This document shows positions 1-12,340 of a stretch of 64,000 nt of DNA, piece by piece (position 1 is the first letter of the stretch; each line of letters opens with the position of its first letter). A program made the position numbers and the translations under genes. A model generated the notes under the pieces. That model was not told the DNA's origin. It ran no database searches and saw only the letters and a list, made by a program, of their open reading frames with translations. The stretch is taken from assembly GCA_964016875.1 (NCBI GenBank), contig OZ024736.1:2983001-3047000 (forward strand), read 5' to 3'. The stretch comes from Fallopia convolvulus. Taxonomy: Eukaryota > Streptophyta > Magnoliopsida > Caryophyllales > Polygonaceae.

Positions 1-235
1 AGGTATGGAAATCAAAATCAACAATATTTACCTCCAAACGGCCCTCCAAGTTTTAGACCTCACTTTCAACCTCAGCCTCAAGCACCGAATCAAGCCCCAA
101 CCCTAACAACGGATGAACTGATCCGCGCTCTTACCCAATGTATGACTACTATGCATCAATCTGTGGGGCAATTTCTGCAAGACACCAAGTCAAGCATCAC
201 CAACTTGGAAAATCAGATGAGCCAACTTGCAAAGG
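1..235 (+). pseudogene. Element O: gag C-terminal fragment, 5' side of the A insertion
   Basis: Frame 1 is open from the first base and encodes a Gln/Pro/Asn-rich stretch followed by a region reading TDELIRALTQCMTTMHQ and ENQMSQLAK. This is the usual region after the zinc knuckle in Athila/Tat gag proteins. The start lies outside the window. The reading frame is interrupted at 235 by element A and resumes at 8146 as AMSKLEA, so the two parts were one gene before A inserted. The gag role (capsid and nucleocapsid of the retrotransposon particle) is known for the family; the fragment itself has no complete domain. Confidence 0.75.
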
Positions 236-1556
236 TGACTCAGCTAAAATCGTTGTTGCCAAAATAAAAAATAAATAACCCTAAACTACTAACTAGTATA
301 GTAAGCAAGTAAGGGGTCGAACCTAAGAGAATCGAGATTCTGATCAATCAGCAAAGAACAACGATAGAAGTTTTGGGAGTTCAGGCAAACAAACAAACAA
401 ACAAATATTATTGGGGATTTAATCAATTGGAAGAAAAGCAGAGTTTATTCAATCAATTCCACCTTTTTAAATCATTCGATTAGCAATACATCCACTTTTC
501 TATTAATTCCCTAGTTAATTCCAATCCTTATAAAAGATTTCCGGTTCTCCACGGTCCAAGCGAAACGATGATATGAACAAGAACACTTAATTCAAATCAT
601 ACAAAATATTAAGGATAGAAGGATATTAGTTCATGAAATCAAGCTACGAGTCTCATGCATAAAATAACAATCAAACACTCTTTCTCAATTCTAGTCCACG
701 GTCCTAGAAAAGAGTTGTTTCAAGGATAAATAAGATTGCACAGACAACAATCAAACCTAATCCAAACAGTAGATCTAAGTCAATCAAACAAGTTGATCAG
801 GCTTATCAAATCAAACATAGATCATATAAATAAAACCAAGAGTTTTGATATTAACCAAGGGATAGAAAAGTTACCAGAATCTCACGAATTACATAAAAAG
901 GCTTCCTTAATTAAACAAACTCCAAAGGGAAATTAGTTCTCCATAATACTGAAATAAAAACCTAAAAGTAAAAGTATGCTAGAATTGTGTCTAAATTGTG
1001 TCTCCCTAAAGTTAAACTCGAAACAAAGTTTAAATAGTAGAAATAAGTCCGAAACCCTAAAATATAATAATACTGAAAGATAAAATAAAACAAACGAAGG
1101 CGGAGCTGAAAAATCCTCGATCCGCGAGCGCAGAAATAATTCGCGGGTGCGGATCTGCTCGTCACCTCGGCCGCGGAATCCCTTCGATCCGCGAGCGCGG
1201 AAATAATCCACGGGCGCGGATTTATCTGACAGCTTATTGATGTCAACTTCTGAGGTGGTTTTGACCCACTTAGAGTTGGAATTTGAACTCGTCGTAAAAA
1301 CATGAATTTTAGCTCTTCGAGTTAGCTTTCCAATGATACAAAATTCAGATTCATCCGATCACCGTAGCTCCCGAACGATGCATCACAAGAACGTGGTGTC
1401 AAAACAACTCCAAATCAACACTTGTCTTCAAAACTCTTGCAATTCTTTAAATCGTGTCTTCGGTCTTCATATGACAATTATGATCCAAACTAACCTAAAC
1501 ACACCCAAATCATACCTAAAATGCAAGAGTTAACCTATACTAAATAGAGCGTATCA
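236..1556 (-). repeat. Element A LTR, left copy (3' LTR)
   Basis: The 1321-bp copy begins TGACTC and ends GTATCA on the plus strand, giving TG...CA ends in either direction. It matches the right copy over its whole length. At 1117-1222 it holds the family's GC-rich signature, several overlapping versions of GATCCGCGNGCGCGGA. Confidence 0.93.
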
Positions 1557-1595
1557 AATTCCCCCATACTTAAACCTTGCTCGTCCTCGAGTAAG
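1557..1595 (-). promoter_or_regulatory. Element A polypurine tract with upstream hairpin
   Basis: Read on the minus strand, a hairpin (1577-1594) with arms TTACTCG and CGAGCAA around loop AGGA is followed by TTTAAGTATGGGGGAATT, which abuts the 3' LTR. The purine run fits a plus-strand priming PPT. One stem position is A opposite C; the other six pair. Confidence 0.8.
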
Positions 1596-2640
1596 CTCAA
1601 AATAAATCTAACAAGATATCCTATCAAGGTTTACAACATAGTATAAGGGAAGACAAGAAAAACACTCACCTGACCAACCCGAACCCAAAATAGAGAAATA
1701 ATGAGCAAATACATGAAAGCTCAAATCATACACCTCACCAATACAAGATATAACACTCAAGCTCTAAAGAGTGTAGAGCAACCTAGGATCTACCCAACAT
1801 CTAAAGTGTAATCCACAAGCCCCAAAGTAGAATATGAATCCTAAATACTCTGATTTTACCACTCATTCTACTTAGGCGCCCTTTCGGGTTTTCACCTAAT
1901 CACTCTTTTCATTTTTCTTAGGTGTGCCCACAAATACTCACATCTCTCATAAACCTCTTATTGCCCCAGCCTAATGTCGGTCCGAGTTACCTGCTTATTA
2001 CCTGAGCTGCCCTTTCGGGTTTTCAACTCATCCCAGGATTTTCATGCCTTTTTTATATTTTTATGGCTTTTTTCCCTTTTTTTTCTTTTTTTTTTCTTTT
2101 TTCAAACAAATTTCTCTATACAAAACATGGAACAAAAATCCCATAAAAATAACGAAAAATAAACTGAAAAGCAACTATCTAAGATAAGTGTAGTGTGTAC
2201 TTCCTCCCCCCATAATAAAATCCTTCATTGTCCTCAATGAAGTAAAGAAAAAGGAATTAAGCATAGAAGAGGAAAATCAGAAGACTCACATACGAAAGAA
2301 GAGATGGAAGAACTCTTCAAAGGCTTGAATAAATACCTTGGAAATCTCTAGATGATCCGTCGTTAGGAAAAAACCGCTGGCGCGGTGGCTAGGCCGCGAG
2401 GGCAGGTGGTGCTCCGATCATGAAAAAAATGGTTAGAGAACACGATCAACAAAACTGAACACGAACTCACAAACGAACTCTGAATCTCACCTTAAGCATT
2501 AATGTAGTACGAGCCTTGAAGAGAAATATTCCCCCATACTTGAGGAATTCCAAGGAATTAGACATGGAAAGAATTAGAAAAGTGGATTGGTGGGTGATGA
2601 TAGAATATGGAAGAACACTCTTTTTTTTCCTTATTTATCT
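1596..2640 (-). other. Element A 3' untranslated region
   Basis: No open frame of note. The stretch contains two plus-strand copies of CCTTTCGGGTTTTCA (near 1882 and 2010), a T-rich run near 2080-2100, the internal hairpin and PPT-like tract at 2201-2242, and a signature cluster at 2373-2405 (CCGCTGGCGCGG, GGCCGCGAGGGC). Confidence 0.6.
2201..2242 (-). promoter_or_regulatory. Element A internal hairpin plus PPT-like tract
   Basis: On the minus strand CTTCATTG-AGGA-CAATGAAG (2223-2242) pairs perfectly over 8 bp and is followed by TTATTATGGGGGGAGG. The layout copies the terminal PPT module about 0.65 kb away, but the stem sequence is different. Confidence 0.65.
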
Positions 2641-2730
2641 CGAGGGGTTTCACCCGAAAACCTTTTATTTCAGGGGTTTCACCTGAAAGCCTTTTATTTC
2701 GAGGGTTTCACCCGAAAGCCTTTTATTTTT
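2641..2730. repeat. Three-unit minisatellite in element A
   Basis: Three tandem units of about 29 bp share GGGTTTCACCCGAAAGCC and TTTTATTT. Each unit has a short dyad (GGTTT/AAACC). It lies in the A 3' untranslated region. Confidence 0.8.
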
Positions 2731-2971
2731 ATTTATTTTAAATTTTAATTTTTTTTATTTTTTCTGAATAAAAAGAAAATTAATTTTGTCAGGTCGATCC
2801 GCGGGCGCGGAAAAAATCCGGGGGCGCGGATCGGCCGCGGGTTCGGACTCGCCTCGGACTGGCTTCTTTTGATGGGAAAAATTGTACCTGCAAGTTGGCC
2901 TGACAAAAACAAAAACAAAAACAAAAACTAAACTACAAAAAATAAAAAATAAAAGAAAAAGAAAAACTTAC

Positions 2972-3022
2972 CTCGGGTTGCCTCCCGAGCAGCGCCTTTG
3001 TTTAACGTCGTTTGGCCCGACG
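2972..3022 (-). other. Element A tandem hairpins of the post-integrase region
   Basis: Minus-strand order: hairpin 1 is CGTCG-GGCCAAA-CGACG (3006-3022), hairpin 2 is CTCGGG-AGGCAA-CCCGAG (2972-2989), both perfectly paired. The same pair of hairpins sits just after integrase in O, C and D2. A keeps them although its pol is gone, which hints at a cis role for the RNA or DNA. Confidence 0.65.
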
Positions 3023-3276
3023 TCCTTTATCACCTCAAAACTCGGACATCATCAAAGCCTTGAGAAGTCTATCAAAATCCTGCGAACAACTCTCATGCAT
3101 GCAAATATAACACAATAATACTTTGAAACTAAATAATATAGCATTCATACACCATTTCATTATATCAAACCTACTAGAGAAATCAGGATTAGTCGGTTTA
3201 GGATAGAACCAGTTGAAAGGACGAGGTTATTTTTCAAAATATAAATCAAGAGTAATGATTTTCATGTTAGCACTAC

Positions 3277-4802
3277 TGTTGATAGGGTTTCTCGGCCAAC
3301 AAATAAATTTGTAAGTCAAGACCCCGCTGAGTACAGTGGAGTCAAGATCGTTCCACAGGAAGCAAGGTTGTTTGTCTATCAATCTAACAAAAATCAAACA
3401 AAATCAAACAAAACACTCACGAGATGCCTCGTCAACGATGTTGTCAGGATCGTTACCGAGCCACCGAACACAAAAATACTAACTAACGACCTAATAAAAT
3501 TCTAATTAAAATTCGGTACCGAGGCAAGTACTCAGCAACGAAAATTCACCAGAAATAATTCAAATAAAGCAAAAATCTAGGACAAGGAACACCACAACAT
3601 AGCCAAGCATAAGATTCCGTAAGAAGATAAGATCATGCCTTTAAACAGATAGAGTTATCAACTTTCGTTGACTTAACAAGTAAATTAATCTACTTCCGCA
3701 TCCTAATTCACTCAATTGCTTGTTTTAGATCTAAAGCTTGAAACTTTCGTTTTCAAACAATATCAACCTTTAAGTTACTAACTTTCTCTTTCAATCAAGT
3801 TAAAAACCTAAATTACCTCAACTTTAGTCTTGGTATTAAGCACAACAAACAATCTCAATAAAAGATAAAAGGCATTCACACACAATCTTACTCATCCAAC
3901 ATGCTCAACTATGCCGGGCTTAACCCCGACCCTAGAAAAATAAACTACTCACTAATCATAACTAAGAAACTAAAAACTTCTATAAAATAAAACATTGAAA
4001 CAAAACTCAAACTCAAATTAATAAGAAAAATATATTGTCTTACAGAGATTCAAAAGAAACCGAAAAAACATAAAAATACCGAACCACAATCACGACCAAC
4101 GAACACTCGCCAACCGTCGTCTACCGAGCCTCGTGATCCTCTTCCGATCCGATCTCGCTCTCTCCTTCTCGGCCTCCACAAATCTCCTCTAAAATAAGCT
4201 CTCTAAAAACTTCTTCAAATCAAGCCCCCCCTTTCTATGCTAGATAGAAGGGTATTTATACTAAAAAGCTAAAAAACTAAAAAGGCTAAAAGATATAAAC
4301 TTTCCTAAAAAGATAGAAACAATCTCTAAAAGATAGAAATAAAATCTAAAAAGATATTAAACCCTAAAATACATATTCTAACAACCTCAAAAGATTCTAA
4401 AAAGATACTCAACCGATACGGAAATAAATTCCCGCTCAGGATCGGTTAATAATAAAAATAATACTCGAAATCTTTCTCTTCGTGGCCTCGTTAACGACCC
4501 TTCACAACCTCGTTAACGAGCCTGGGGTTTGTTTTCTTCGACACTTCTTCTTGTACTCTCGAGCTTCGACTTCTTCAATCTTGCACTCCTCCGTCTCTTA
4601 CAGCAATGCTCCAAATTTAGCTCCATTCAGCTCCTTTCCTTGCTAAAACCTGCAAAATTCACAAAATAGCGTAGATTCCACTCTTTTCACATAATTATGC
4701 AAAACTAACTAAAAATACTCAAAACTAAACCTAAACTAAACAAAACTAAACCTAATAAGCAAAGAAAACCTATCAAAAACTATACTAAAAATGCGAACAT
4801 CA
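3277..4802 (-). repeat. Element B LTR
   Basis: The 1526-bp LTR runs from TGTTGATAGG to GAACATCA and is clearly related to the C LTRs, sharing AACAAATAAATTT and GACCCCGCTGAGTA. Two CGTTAACGA-type signature clusters lie at 3427-3466 and 4486-4527, the same two LTR positions as in C. Confidence 0.85.
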
Positions 4803-6010
4803 AAATACCCCATACTTAGACTTGCTTGTCCTCAAGCAATAAACAAGACTCTAACCAAAACCAAAACAAATCATGCTCATCAAGACATAGCCATCTTCTA
4901 AAAAGCAACATCTACACACAAGAAAATTATAGCAAAATACTATTAACATCCTCACACATATATGCACTTAAATAGACATAAAATAATACAATCCAACCTC
5001 TCAAGGGATATAATGTGTCTCACTCAACTCTCAAGTGTTTGGGCTTATAAATTCAATCTCTCAACTCATCTTATATACAAAAAACTCATAGAAATTGGAA
5101 CTTATATAACCAATACTCTCCACCCCAAGATTTGTCAAAACAAGCAAAAAAAAAACATCAAGAGAACTTAGGCTCAATAAAAAACTTCATAGAAGTTTCC
5201 ATTCGGCCGGGTTGTAATGGGGCTTGGTAATAACAATAGGGCGTGGAAAATATTTGGTCATGTGGTGCTAATAGTATCCGGGAATCAAGGACTCCTAAAA
5301 ACTCACATCTCCAAAAACTCTCATAAAACAACATACCAAACTCACTTTTCTTTATACACACTCATTTTCACTCACCCTTTATCATCCTAGAAAGTCTCAT
5401 AACCAAAATAAAAGAATCTCTTGATATTACCTATAAAAACAAATGCACTTTAACTCTTCACCTCTTTTTGATTTCCTTCTTTTTTTTTCTTCCTTTTTTT
5501 TTTCTGCTTTGCGTTGCCTCGTTAACGAGCCTACATCAGGGTCGTTAACGATCTACCGTATACATCCTTTTCTTCCTTTTACTACACTACATCCATCAAA
5601 ACTTTATTGTGTGCATTTTTTCTATCAAGAGACCTTTCTTACATGTAATAGCAAGAGACTTCCAATCTACCTTTCCCAAATACCCTTCAATTCAAGCAAA
5701 TATAAACTCTTTTCTTTTTAACAAAACACAAAATTTCACCTCCCCAATCTAAGTCCTAATTCCCGGATAGGGTCAAGCTTATCTCGGCTAGGGAATAATT
5801 TTTGTGGAGCTAAAAATAAAAGGTTTCAGGCTAGAATTGGTTATCAAGAGAAGGAATAATGTAAAGGTAGATAGGGAATAATAGGGCTTATAAAAATAAG
5901 TTCTCCATCATATGATCTTCACAAGTAATGAACTAAAAATCTTATAAGGGTCTCAAGAAATAGATAACCATCACAATTCCAAGAGATAATATGCATAAAG
6001 AGAGTAAATC
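4803..6010 (-). other. Element B PPT, hairpin and 3' untranslated region
   Basis: The minus strand shows hairpin TTGCTTG-AGGA-CAAGCAA (4822-4839) and AAGTATGGGGTATTT next to the LTR. Upstream of that is non-coding sequence with another signature cluster at 5516-5559. No gene is seen. Confidence 0.75.
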
Positions 6011-6659
6011 ACACATGACTATGAAATCTTATAAGGGTATCAATACAAAGTATACAAGGATCATGATCGATCATAACAAAGGGCTCCACGGCAGGAGGCA
6101 TAGACATCTCCTTAGGTGGAATGGAAATCTCCATATCATCATTTGGCTCCTTCTTCGACTCATTGGGCTCGTCGTCATCACTCCAGGAGTCGTCAAATTG
6201 AAAGAAATATTCCTCCTCCGTCATCACATGACTATGATCATCCATCTCTTCATCCAATGAAGGGTCTCTGAGTGCCTCTGGAGAGGGTAGAACCGACTCT
6301 TCAGGGGGATCTGTTGGTTCTTGATCTTCAAGAATTTCCATCTTTATGGCCAACACCTCCTCTAGTTTTCTTTGTTCAGCAATTTGGTTCTCCAATTTCT
6401 ATATCTTGATCTCTTTGGCTCGGATATAACAAAAGAAATCCCATTGGTCAATGGGTTTCCAAAGGACGTATTTTGCATCGCTCTCGCGGTACATACTTTG
6501 TTGGGACTCAAGAGTCATCCCCATAAAGATGTGATTGCAAGCATCATCAAGCCCTATGTGTAACCCCCAAATAAAGAGATCATGCAAGATTTCCTGGCAC
6601 CTAGTGAAGTACTCATGAAAGAGTTCATCCTGCAACTGAACAAGACTAAACGCAGACAT
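6009..6659 (-). pseudogene. Element A: gag-like remnant
   Basis: One minus-strand frame is open from 6659 to 6009 except for a single stop at 6399-6401. The first part reads DELFHEYFTRCQEILHDLF and resembles the gag capsid helix region of plant Ty3/gypsy elements; the second part is Glu/Asp/Pro-rich (EEYFFQFDDSWSDDDEPNE). It ends where fragment B starts. Its place, just inside the PBS side, supports a gag assignment. The similarity is weak, and an unrelated leader ORF remains possible. Confidence 0.5.
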
Positions 6660-6797
6660 TAGTATATACAGGTGTAGACTGTAAGATAGGTCTACACAGA
6701 TTCTAGCATTCTGGATGAACCGATCCGCGGGCGCGGAAAAATTCAGAGGGCGCGGTTTCGTCAGAAACGCCGATTAAACAGAAAATTAAAAACCGAT
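6660..6797 (-). other. Element A leader with signature motif
   Basis: Short leader between PBS and gag remnant. At 6721-6757 it carries GATCCGCGGGCGCGGA and a second GGGCGCGG half about 20 bp away, the same motif as in the A LTR and 3' UTR. Confidence 0.6.
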
Positions 6798-6815
6798 TCC
6801 TTGACAACGGCGCCA
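6798..6815 (-). promoter_or_regulatory. Element A primer binding site, tRNA-Asp type
   Basis: The minus strand reads TGGCGCCGTTGTCAAGGA five bases inside the LTR. The first 11 bases match the complement of the plant tRNA-Asp 3' end, and the rest has three mismatches, so it is weaker than the E site. Confidence 0.85.
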
Positions 6816-6820
6816 AAATT

Positions 6821-8140
6821 TGACTCGGCTAAAATCGTTGTTGCCAAGATAAAAAATAAATAACTTTAAACTACTAACTAGTATAGTAAGTAAGCAAGGG
6901 GTCGAACCCAAGAGAATCAGGATTCTGATCAATCAACAAAGAACAAAGACAAGAGTTTTGGGAGTTTAGGCAAACAAACAAACAAACAAATATTATTGGG
7001 GATTTAATCAATTGGAAGAAAAGCAGAGTATATTCAATCAATTCCACCTTTTTAATCATTTGATCATCAATTCATCCACTTTTCTATTAATTCCCTAGTT
7101 AATTCCAATCCTTATAAAAGATTTTCGCTTGTCCACGGTCCAAGCGAAACGATGATATCAAACAAGAACGCTTAATTCAAATCATACAAAATATTAAGGA
7201 TAGAAGGATATTAATTCATGCAATCAAGCTACGAGTCTCATGCATAAATAACAATCAAACACTCTTTCTCAATTCTAGTCCACGGTCCTAGAAAAGAGTT
7301 GTTTCAAGGATAAATAAGATTGCACAGACAACAATCAAACCTAATCCAAACAATAGATCTAAGTCAATCAAACAAATTGATCAGGCTTATCAAATCAAAC
7401 ATAGATCATATAAATAAAACCAAGAGTTTTGATATTAACCAAGGGATAGAAAAGTTACCAATATCTCACGAATTACATAAAAAGGCTTCCTTTATTAAAC
7501 AAACTCCAAAGGGAAATTAGTTCTCCATAATACTGAAATAAAAACCTAAAAGTAAAAGTATGCTAGAATTGTGTCTAAATTGTGTCTCCCTAAAGTGAAA
7601 CTCGAAACAAAGTTTAAATAGTAGAAATAAGTCCGAAACCCTAAAATATAATAATACTAAAAGATAAAATAAAACAAACGAAGGCGGAGCTGAAAAATCC
7701 TCGATCTGCGAGCGCGGAAATAATCCGCGGGCGCGGATCTGCTAGTCACCTCGGCCACGGAATCCCTTCGACCCGCGAGTGCGGAAATAATCCGCAGGCG
7801 TGGATTTATCTGACAACTTACTGGTGTCAACTTCGGAGGATGTTTTGACCCACTTAGAGTTGGAATTTTAACTCGCCGTAAAAACATGAATTTTAGCTCT
7901 TCGAGTTAGCTTTGCAATGATACCAAATGCAGCTTCATCTGATCACCGTAGCTCCCGAACGATGCATCACAAGAAAGTGGCATCAAAACAACTACAAATC
8001 AACACTTGTCTTCAAAACTCTTGCAATTCTTCAAATCGTGTCTTCGGTCTTCATATGACAATTATGCTCCAAACTAACCTAAACACACTCAAATCATACC
8101 TAAAATGCAAGAGTTAACCTATACTATATAGAGCGTATCA
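6821..8140 (-). repeat. Element A LTR, right copy (5' LTR)
   Basis: A 1320-bp copy of 236-1556 with TG...CA ends. As the 5' LTR it would hold the promoter. The signature cluster repeats at 7704-7806. Confidence 0.93.
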
Positions 8141-8145
8141 AAAGG

Positions 8146-8508
8146 CGATGAGCAAACTTGAAGCTACGGATTCCAACAGATTACCCTCTCAGACGGAACT
8201 CAATCCTAAACATAATGTGAATGCAATCTCGCTCCATAGCGGTAAAGTGTTGGAAAACAAAGTCGACAGACAACCAACTTTGCATGAGGAAGAACACGAG
8301 GAGGACGAAATATCGGAGTTGGGACAGAAGAACGACCGTGGGCAAAACTGTCAAACCGCCCCCGCGCCACCAAGCTCCAAACCGCACTCTGACAAGCCAA
8401 CCTTCTGCGGCCAAAGCGCGGCCAAAACCTGACCAAACTGCGGTTGCGCTTTAGGCTCCCCAAACCGCGCTTGCGGTCCTAAACGACGACTCCTCGATTC
8501 CTTCGACC
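8146..8508 (+). pseudogene. Element O: gag tail and gag-protease linker
   Basis: Translation continues from the fragment at 1-235 with LPSQTELNPKHNVNAISLHS, a hallmark of the Athila/Tat gag C terminus. A Pro/Lys/Ser linker then meets a stop at 8430-8432, and the protease frame opens only after a TAG at 8452, so a frameshift is needed here. The linker DNA carries the O signature, CTGCGGCCAAAGCGCGG (8405-8421) and CCCCAAACCGCGCTT (8459-8473), both of which recur between integrase and ORF1 at 12580 and 12681. Confidence 0.75.
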
Positions 8509-9487
8509 TCGGCTCTCAAACCTCTTCCATCCTTTCCCGATGCACTAAAGGAGACCTGTAAGATCGAGAACGACAAAGAGATCTTCAAAACGTTTAGCAA
8601 ATGCGAGGTGAATATTCCACTTCTCAAGCTTATCAAGAGCATTCCTCGCTATGCTAAATTTTTGAAGGAGTTATGCACGGTCAAGCGGAATCAAAAGCTA
8701 AAAGGGAAGCAAAAGATGAAGGTTAGTGAGCAAATCTTAGCGGTCTTCCAAAGACAACTGCCACAAAAATGCGGAGACCCAGGTATGTTTACTATCCCTT
8801 GTATTATAGGTGAGACAAAATTTGAAAAGACTATGCTAGACTTAGGTGCATCTATAAATGTTTTGCCTTATTCAATTTATGAGTCTCTTGGGCTGTGTCC
8901 ATTGCATGCAACAAGTGTAGTCATTCAATTGGCTGATAGGTCTAACGTTTATCCAAAGGGGATTATAGAAGATGTGCTTGTTATGGTTGATAAGTTGATT
9001 TTCCCTTCTGATTTTTATGTACTTGAAATGGAACATGATAAGCATGCAACTCCAATTCTCTTAGGTAAACCATTCCTAAAAACAACCAAAACTAAAATTG
9101 ATGTGTGTAGTGGTTCGTTGACCATGGAGTTTGATGGGAAAAAAGTTGAATACAATATCTATGATGCTATGAAATTTCCCTATGATGATAATTCTTTATG
9201 CTCTATTGATGTGTTAGATACTCTTGTTCAAGACTTCTTTGACATTAATGATCATGATGAATTGCAATCTACTAAAATTCTGTGGTTAATAAAGATGAAG
9301 TGGAATTTATGCTGAATAATGATATGCAAGAAATTGTAGCCGAGTTGAACGCTCACTATGAGCGACCACTCTTGCTACCGGGCTCAAAGCCCATTCCACT
9401 AACATTGCCAAGCGAGAAGCTTGTTCCTTCTATTATGCAGGCCCCAAAGGTAGAGCTTAAGCAACTACCGGACCACCTCAAAACGCT
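8509..9487 (+). pseudogene. Element O: aspartic protease region
   Basis: Frame 1 is open from 8455 to 9315 and contains the retropepsin-like motif DLGASINVLPYSIY (the Athila-type active site, DLGA in place of DSGA), ADRSNVYPKG, and ILLGKPFLKTTKTKIDV. The protein would cleave the gag-pol polyprotein. A shift into frame 0 near 9290 continues the linker to RT (VELKQLPDHLK), and another near 9487 leads to the RT frame. The second fits loss of one T from an ancestral AAATACGC. Confidence 0.8.
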
Positions 9488-12331
9488 TTTATAGGTGATG
9501 GAGATACCTTACCGATGATAATCTCAAACAAGCTGACTCAAGATCAAGAAAACCGATTGTTGGACATTTTAAGGGAGCATAAATCCGCTATAGGATGGAC
9601 TATTGCCGACATTAGAGGAATAAGCCCCTCTACATGTATGCATAGAAACCTATTGGAGGATGAAGCAAAGCCCTCAAGACAACCACAAAGAAGGTTGAAC
9701 CTACCTATGATGGAAGTGGTGAAAAAGGAGGTCATGAAACTTCTTCAAGCAGGTATGATTTTTCCCATATCGGATAGCAAATGGGTTAGTCCTACTCAGG
9801 TCGTTCCCAAGAAAGGTGGAATCACGGTAAAGGAAAATCAAGATGGTGAGCTCATCCCAACAAGAATTCAAACCGGGTGGCATGTGTGCATTGATTACCA
9901 AAAGCTCAACACGGTAACCCGTAAAGATCATTTTCCTTTACCTTTTATTGACCAAATGCTTGAGCGACTTGCGGGTCGTACCTTCTATTGTTTCTTGGAT
10001 GGATATTCAGGTTATTTTCAAATAGCAATTGCACTCGAGGATCAAGAGAAGACAACATTTACTTGCCCATTTGGCACCTTCGCTTACCGAAGAATGCCAT
10101 TTGGTCTATGTAATGCGACCGCAACCTTTCAAAGGTGTATGGTCAGTATATTCTCCGAGTACATTGAGAACTTCATTGAAGTTTTCATGGATGATTTCAC
10201 CATTCATGGCAATGACTTTGATTCTTGTTTAACTCACTTGACACTTGTGCTAAAACGTTGTGAGGATACTAACCTTTGTCTTAATTCTGAAAAATGCCAT
10301 TTTATGGTAGAGCAGGGCATAGTGTTAGGTCATATAATGTCATCTAAAGGGATTGAGGTTGATAAGGCAAAGGTTGAAGTAATTCAATCCTTGTCTTATC
10401 CTACTAATGTTCGAGAAGTACACTCTTTTCTTGGTCATGCAGGTTTTTACTACAGGTTCATTAAGGACTTCTCAAAGATTGCCTCACCACTGTGTGAGTT
10501 GCTCAAGAAGGATGTTACCTTTGACTTTAATGAAGCTTGTAAAAGAGCTTTTGATGAGTTGAAGGCTCGCCTCACCACTGCACTAATAATTCAACCCCCA
10601 AATTGGTCCCTACCTTTTGAGCTGATGTGTGATGCAAGTGATTATGCGGTAGGAGCAGTCTTGGGTCAAAAGATTGGTAAGGCTTCTCATGTTATCCATT
10701 ATGCTTCTATGACTTTAAATGAAGCATAGAAAAATTATTATACCACCGAGAAGGAAATCTTGGCGGTGGTGTTTGCTTTGGAAAAGTTTCGGTCTTATTT
10801 GCTAGGTACAAAGGTGATTGTCTACACGGACCATGCAACCCTTTGTTACTTGTTGACGAAGAAGGAAGCAAAGCCCATGTTAATTAGATGGATCTTTTTG
10901 TTGAGTGAATTCAACATTGAGATCAAAGACAAAAAGGGGGCGGAAAACGTGGTAGCTGATCATCTCAGTCGCTTGGTCCATGAGGAGGAAAGATGTGCAC
11001 AAGTCACACCTATTCGAGAAGAATTTCCAGATGATACTTTGTTTTCGGTACGTGTAGTTCAACCTTGGTATGCTCATTTGGTTAATTTTCGTGTTTCGAG
11101 TGTGTTTCCTCCCAGCTTTAGCAAGGCCCAAGGGGATAAGCTCAAAAGTGAAGCACGATACTATGTGTAGGACGATCCATATCTTTGGAAATATTGTTAC
11201 AACCAAGTAATCTGGCGTTGTCTTCCGGATAATGAGGTAACTTCAGTTTTGTCGTTTTGTCACTCTTATGCTTATGGGGGGCACTTTAGTGCTAGAAAGA
11301 CTGCTAGGAAAGTGTTGGATGCAGGATTCTTTTGGCCTACCATCTTTCGGGATGCGTATGCTTTTTGCAAATCCTGTGACCGATGCCAAAGAGTCGGGAA
11401 TATATCCCAAAGGGATGAAATGCCTCAAACTTCAATTATCTTTTGTGAGATATTTGATGTCTTGGGTATAGACTTCATGGGACCCTTTCCTAGCTCTTAT
11501 GAAAATATTTATATTTTATTAGCGGTGGACTACGTTTCCAAATGGGTGGAAGCGAAGGCCACCCGGACTGATGATTCTTGAGTTGTGGCAGATTTTTTGA
11601 AGGTGCACATATTCTCAAGGTTTGGGATTCCTAGAGCTTTAATTAGTGACAAAGGATCCCATTTTTACAACAAAACGGTAAGTGCGCTCTTGAAGAAATA
11701 CCGTGTCACACACAGGGTTTCTACGCCCTATCACCCACAAACGAATGGACAAGCGAAGGTATCTAACCGAGAGATCAAGGCCATTCTTGAGAAGACGGTG
11801 TCGCCAAATCGGAAGGACTGGAGTACTCGCTTGGACGATGCTTTATGGGCATTTAGGACGGCTTACAAAACACCGATTGGAATGTCACCCTTTCGGTTGG
11901 TGTTTGGTAAAGCTTGTCATCTTCTGGTGGAGATCCAACACCGAGCTTATTGGGTTGTGAAAAATTGTAGTCTGAAGATGGATGAGGCCAGAGAATTGAG
12001 GAAGCTTCAATTGCAAGAGCTTGAGGAATTACGGTTAGAAGCTTATGACAATGCGGCCATATACAAGGAGAAGACCAAAGCTTGGCATCTTCCGGTAGGA
12101 GACAAGGTTTTATTATATCAATCTAGACTTAAACTTTTTCCAGGTACACTAAGGTCAAGATGGATGGGGCCATTCGTAGTAGCTAAGACGTATCCTCATG
12201 GAGCGGTGGAAATTTATGATGAAGCTACTCATTCAATGCAAAAGGTGAATGGGCAACGTTTGAAGCCGTATTTTGAAGAATTTAGCCATGCTATTCTTGA
12301 AGAGACGGTTTTGGACGAGCTTGACACATGA
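9488..12331 (+). pseudogene. Element O: reverse transcriptase, RNase H and integrase, decayed
   Basis: One frame holds the whole enzyme: RT with YCFLDGYSGYFQIAIA, MPFGLCNATATFQRCM and the FMDD active site; RNase H from DASDYAVGAVLGQ to ENVVADHLSR; integrase with a CHSYAYGGH...CKSCDRC zinc region, LGIDFMGPFP and LISDKGSHF. Three in-frame stops break it: 10727-10729 (before the RNase H TTEKE motif), 11168-11170 (where E has Trp) and 11579-11581. The third integrase catalytic residue is Lys (QAKVSN) where E and D2 have Glu. No frameshift was seen in this stretch. The enzyme is therefore dead. Confidence 0.9.
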
Positions 12332-12340
12332 GCGGTAATG

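Larger units (their letters stand above)
3277..6010 (-). mobile_element. Element B: truncated Athila/Tat-like element of the C subgroup, inside A
   Basis: A complete left LTR (3277-4802) is followed by PPT and a 3' UTR that matches element C at 29495-30710. The match stops near 6010, where gag-like sequence of A begins. There is no PBS, no right LTR and no target duplication partner for ACTAC (3272-3276), so the 5' half (minus orientation) was deleted. A repeated AAATCTTATAAGGGT at 5938 and 6021 flanks the junction and could have mediated the loss. Confidence 0.8.
236..8140 (-). mobile_element. Element A: non-autonomous Athila/Tat-like LTR retrotransposon, inserted in O gag
   Basis: Two direct LTRs (236-1556 and 6821-8140) are flanked by an exact 5-bp target duplication AAAGG (231-235 and 8141-8145). 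The PBS lies beside the right LTR and the PPT beside the left one, so the element reads on the minus strand. The internal part holds a decayed gag remnant, a post-integrase hairpin pair and 3' UTR, but no RT or integrase. It also contains the foreign fragment B (3277-6010). The LTR copies differ by a few percent by eye, so the insertion is older than E. Replication would have needed proteins in trans. Confidence 0.93.
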
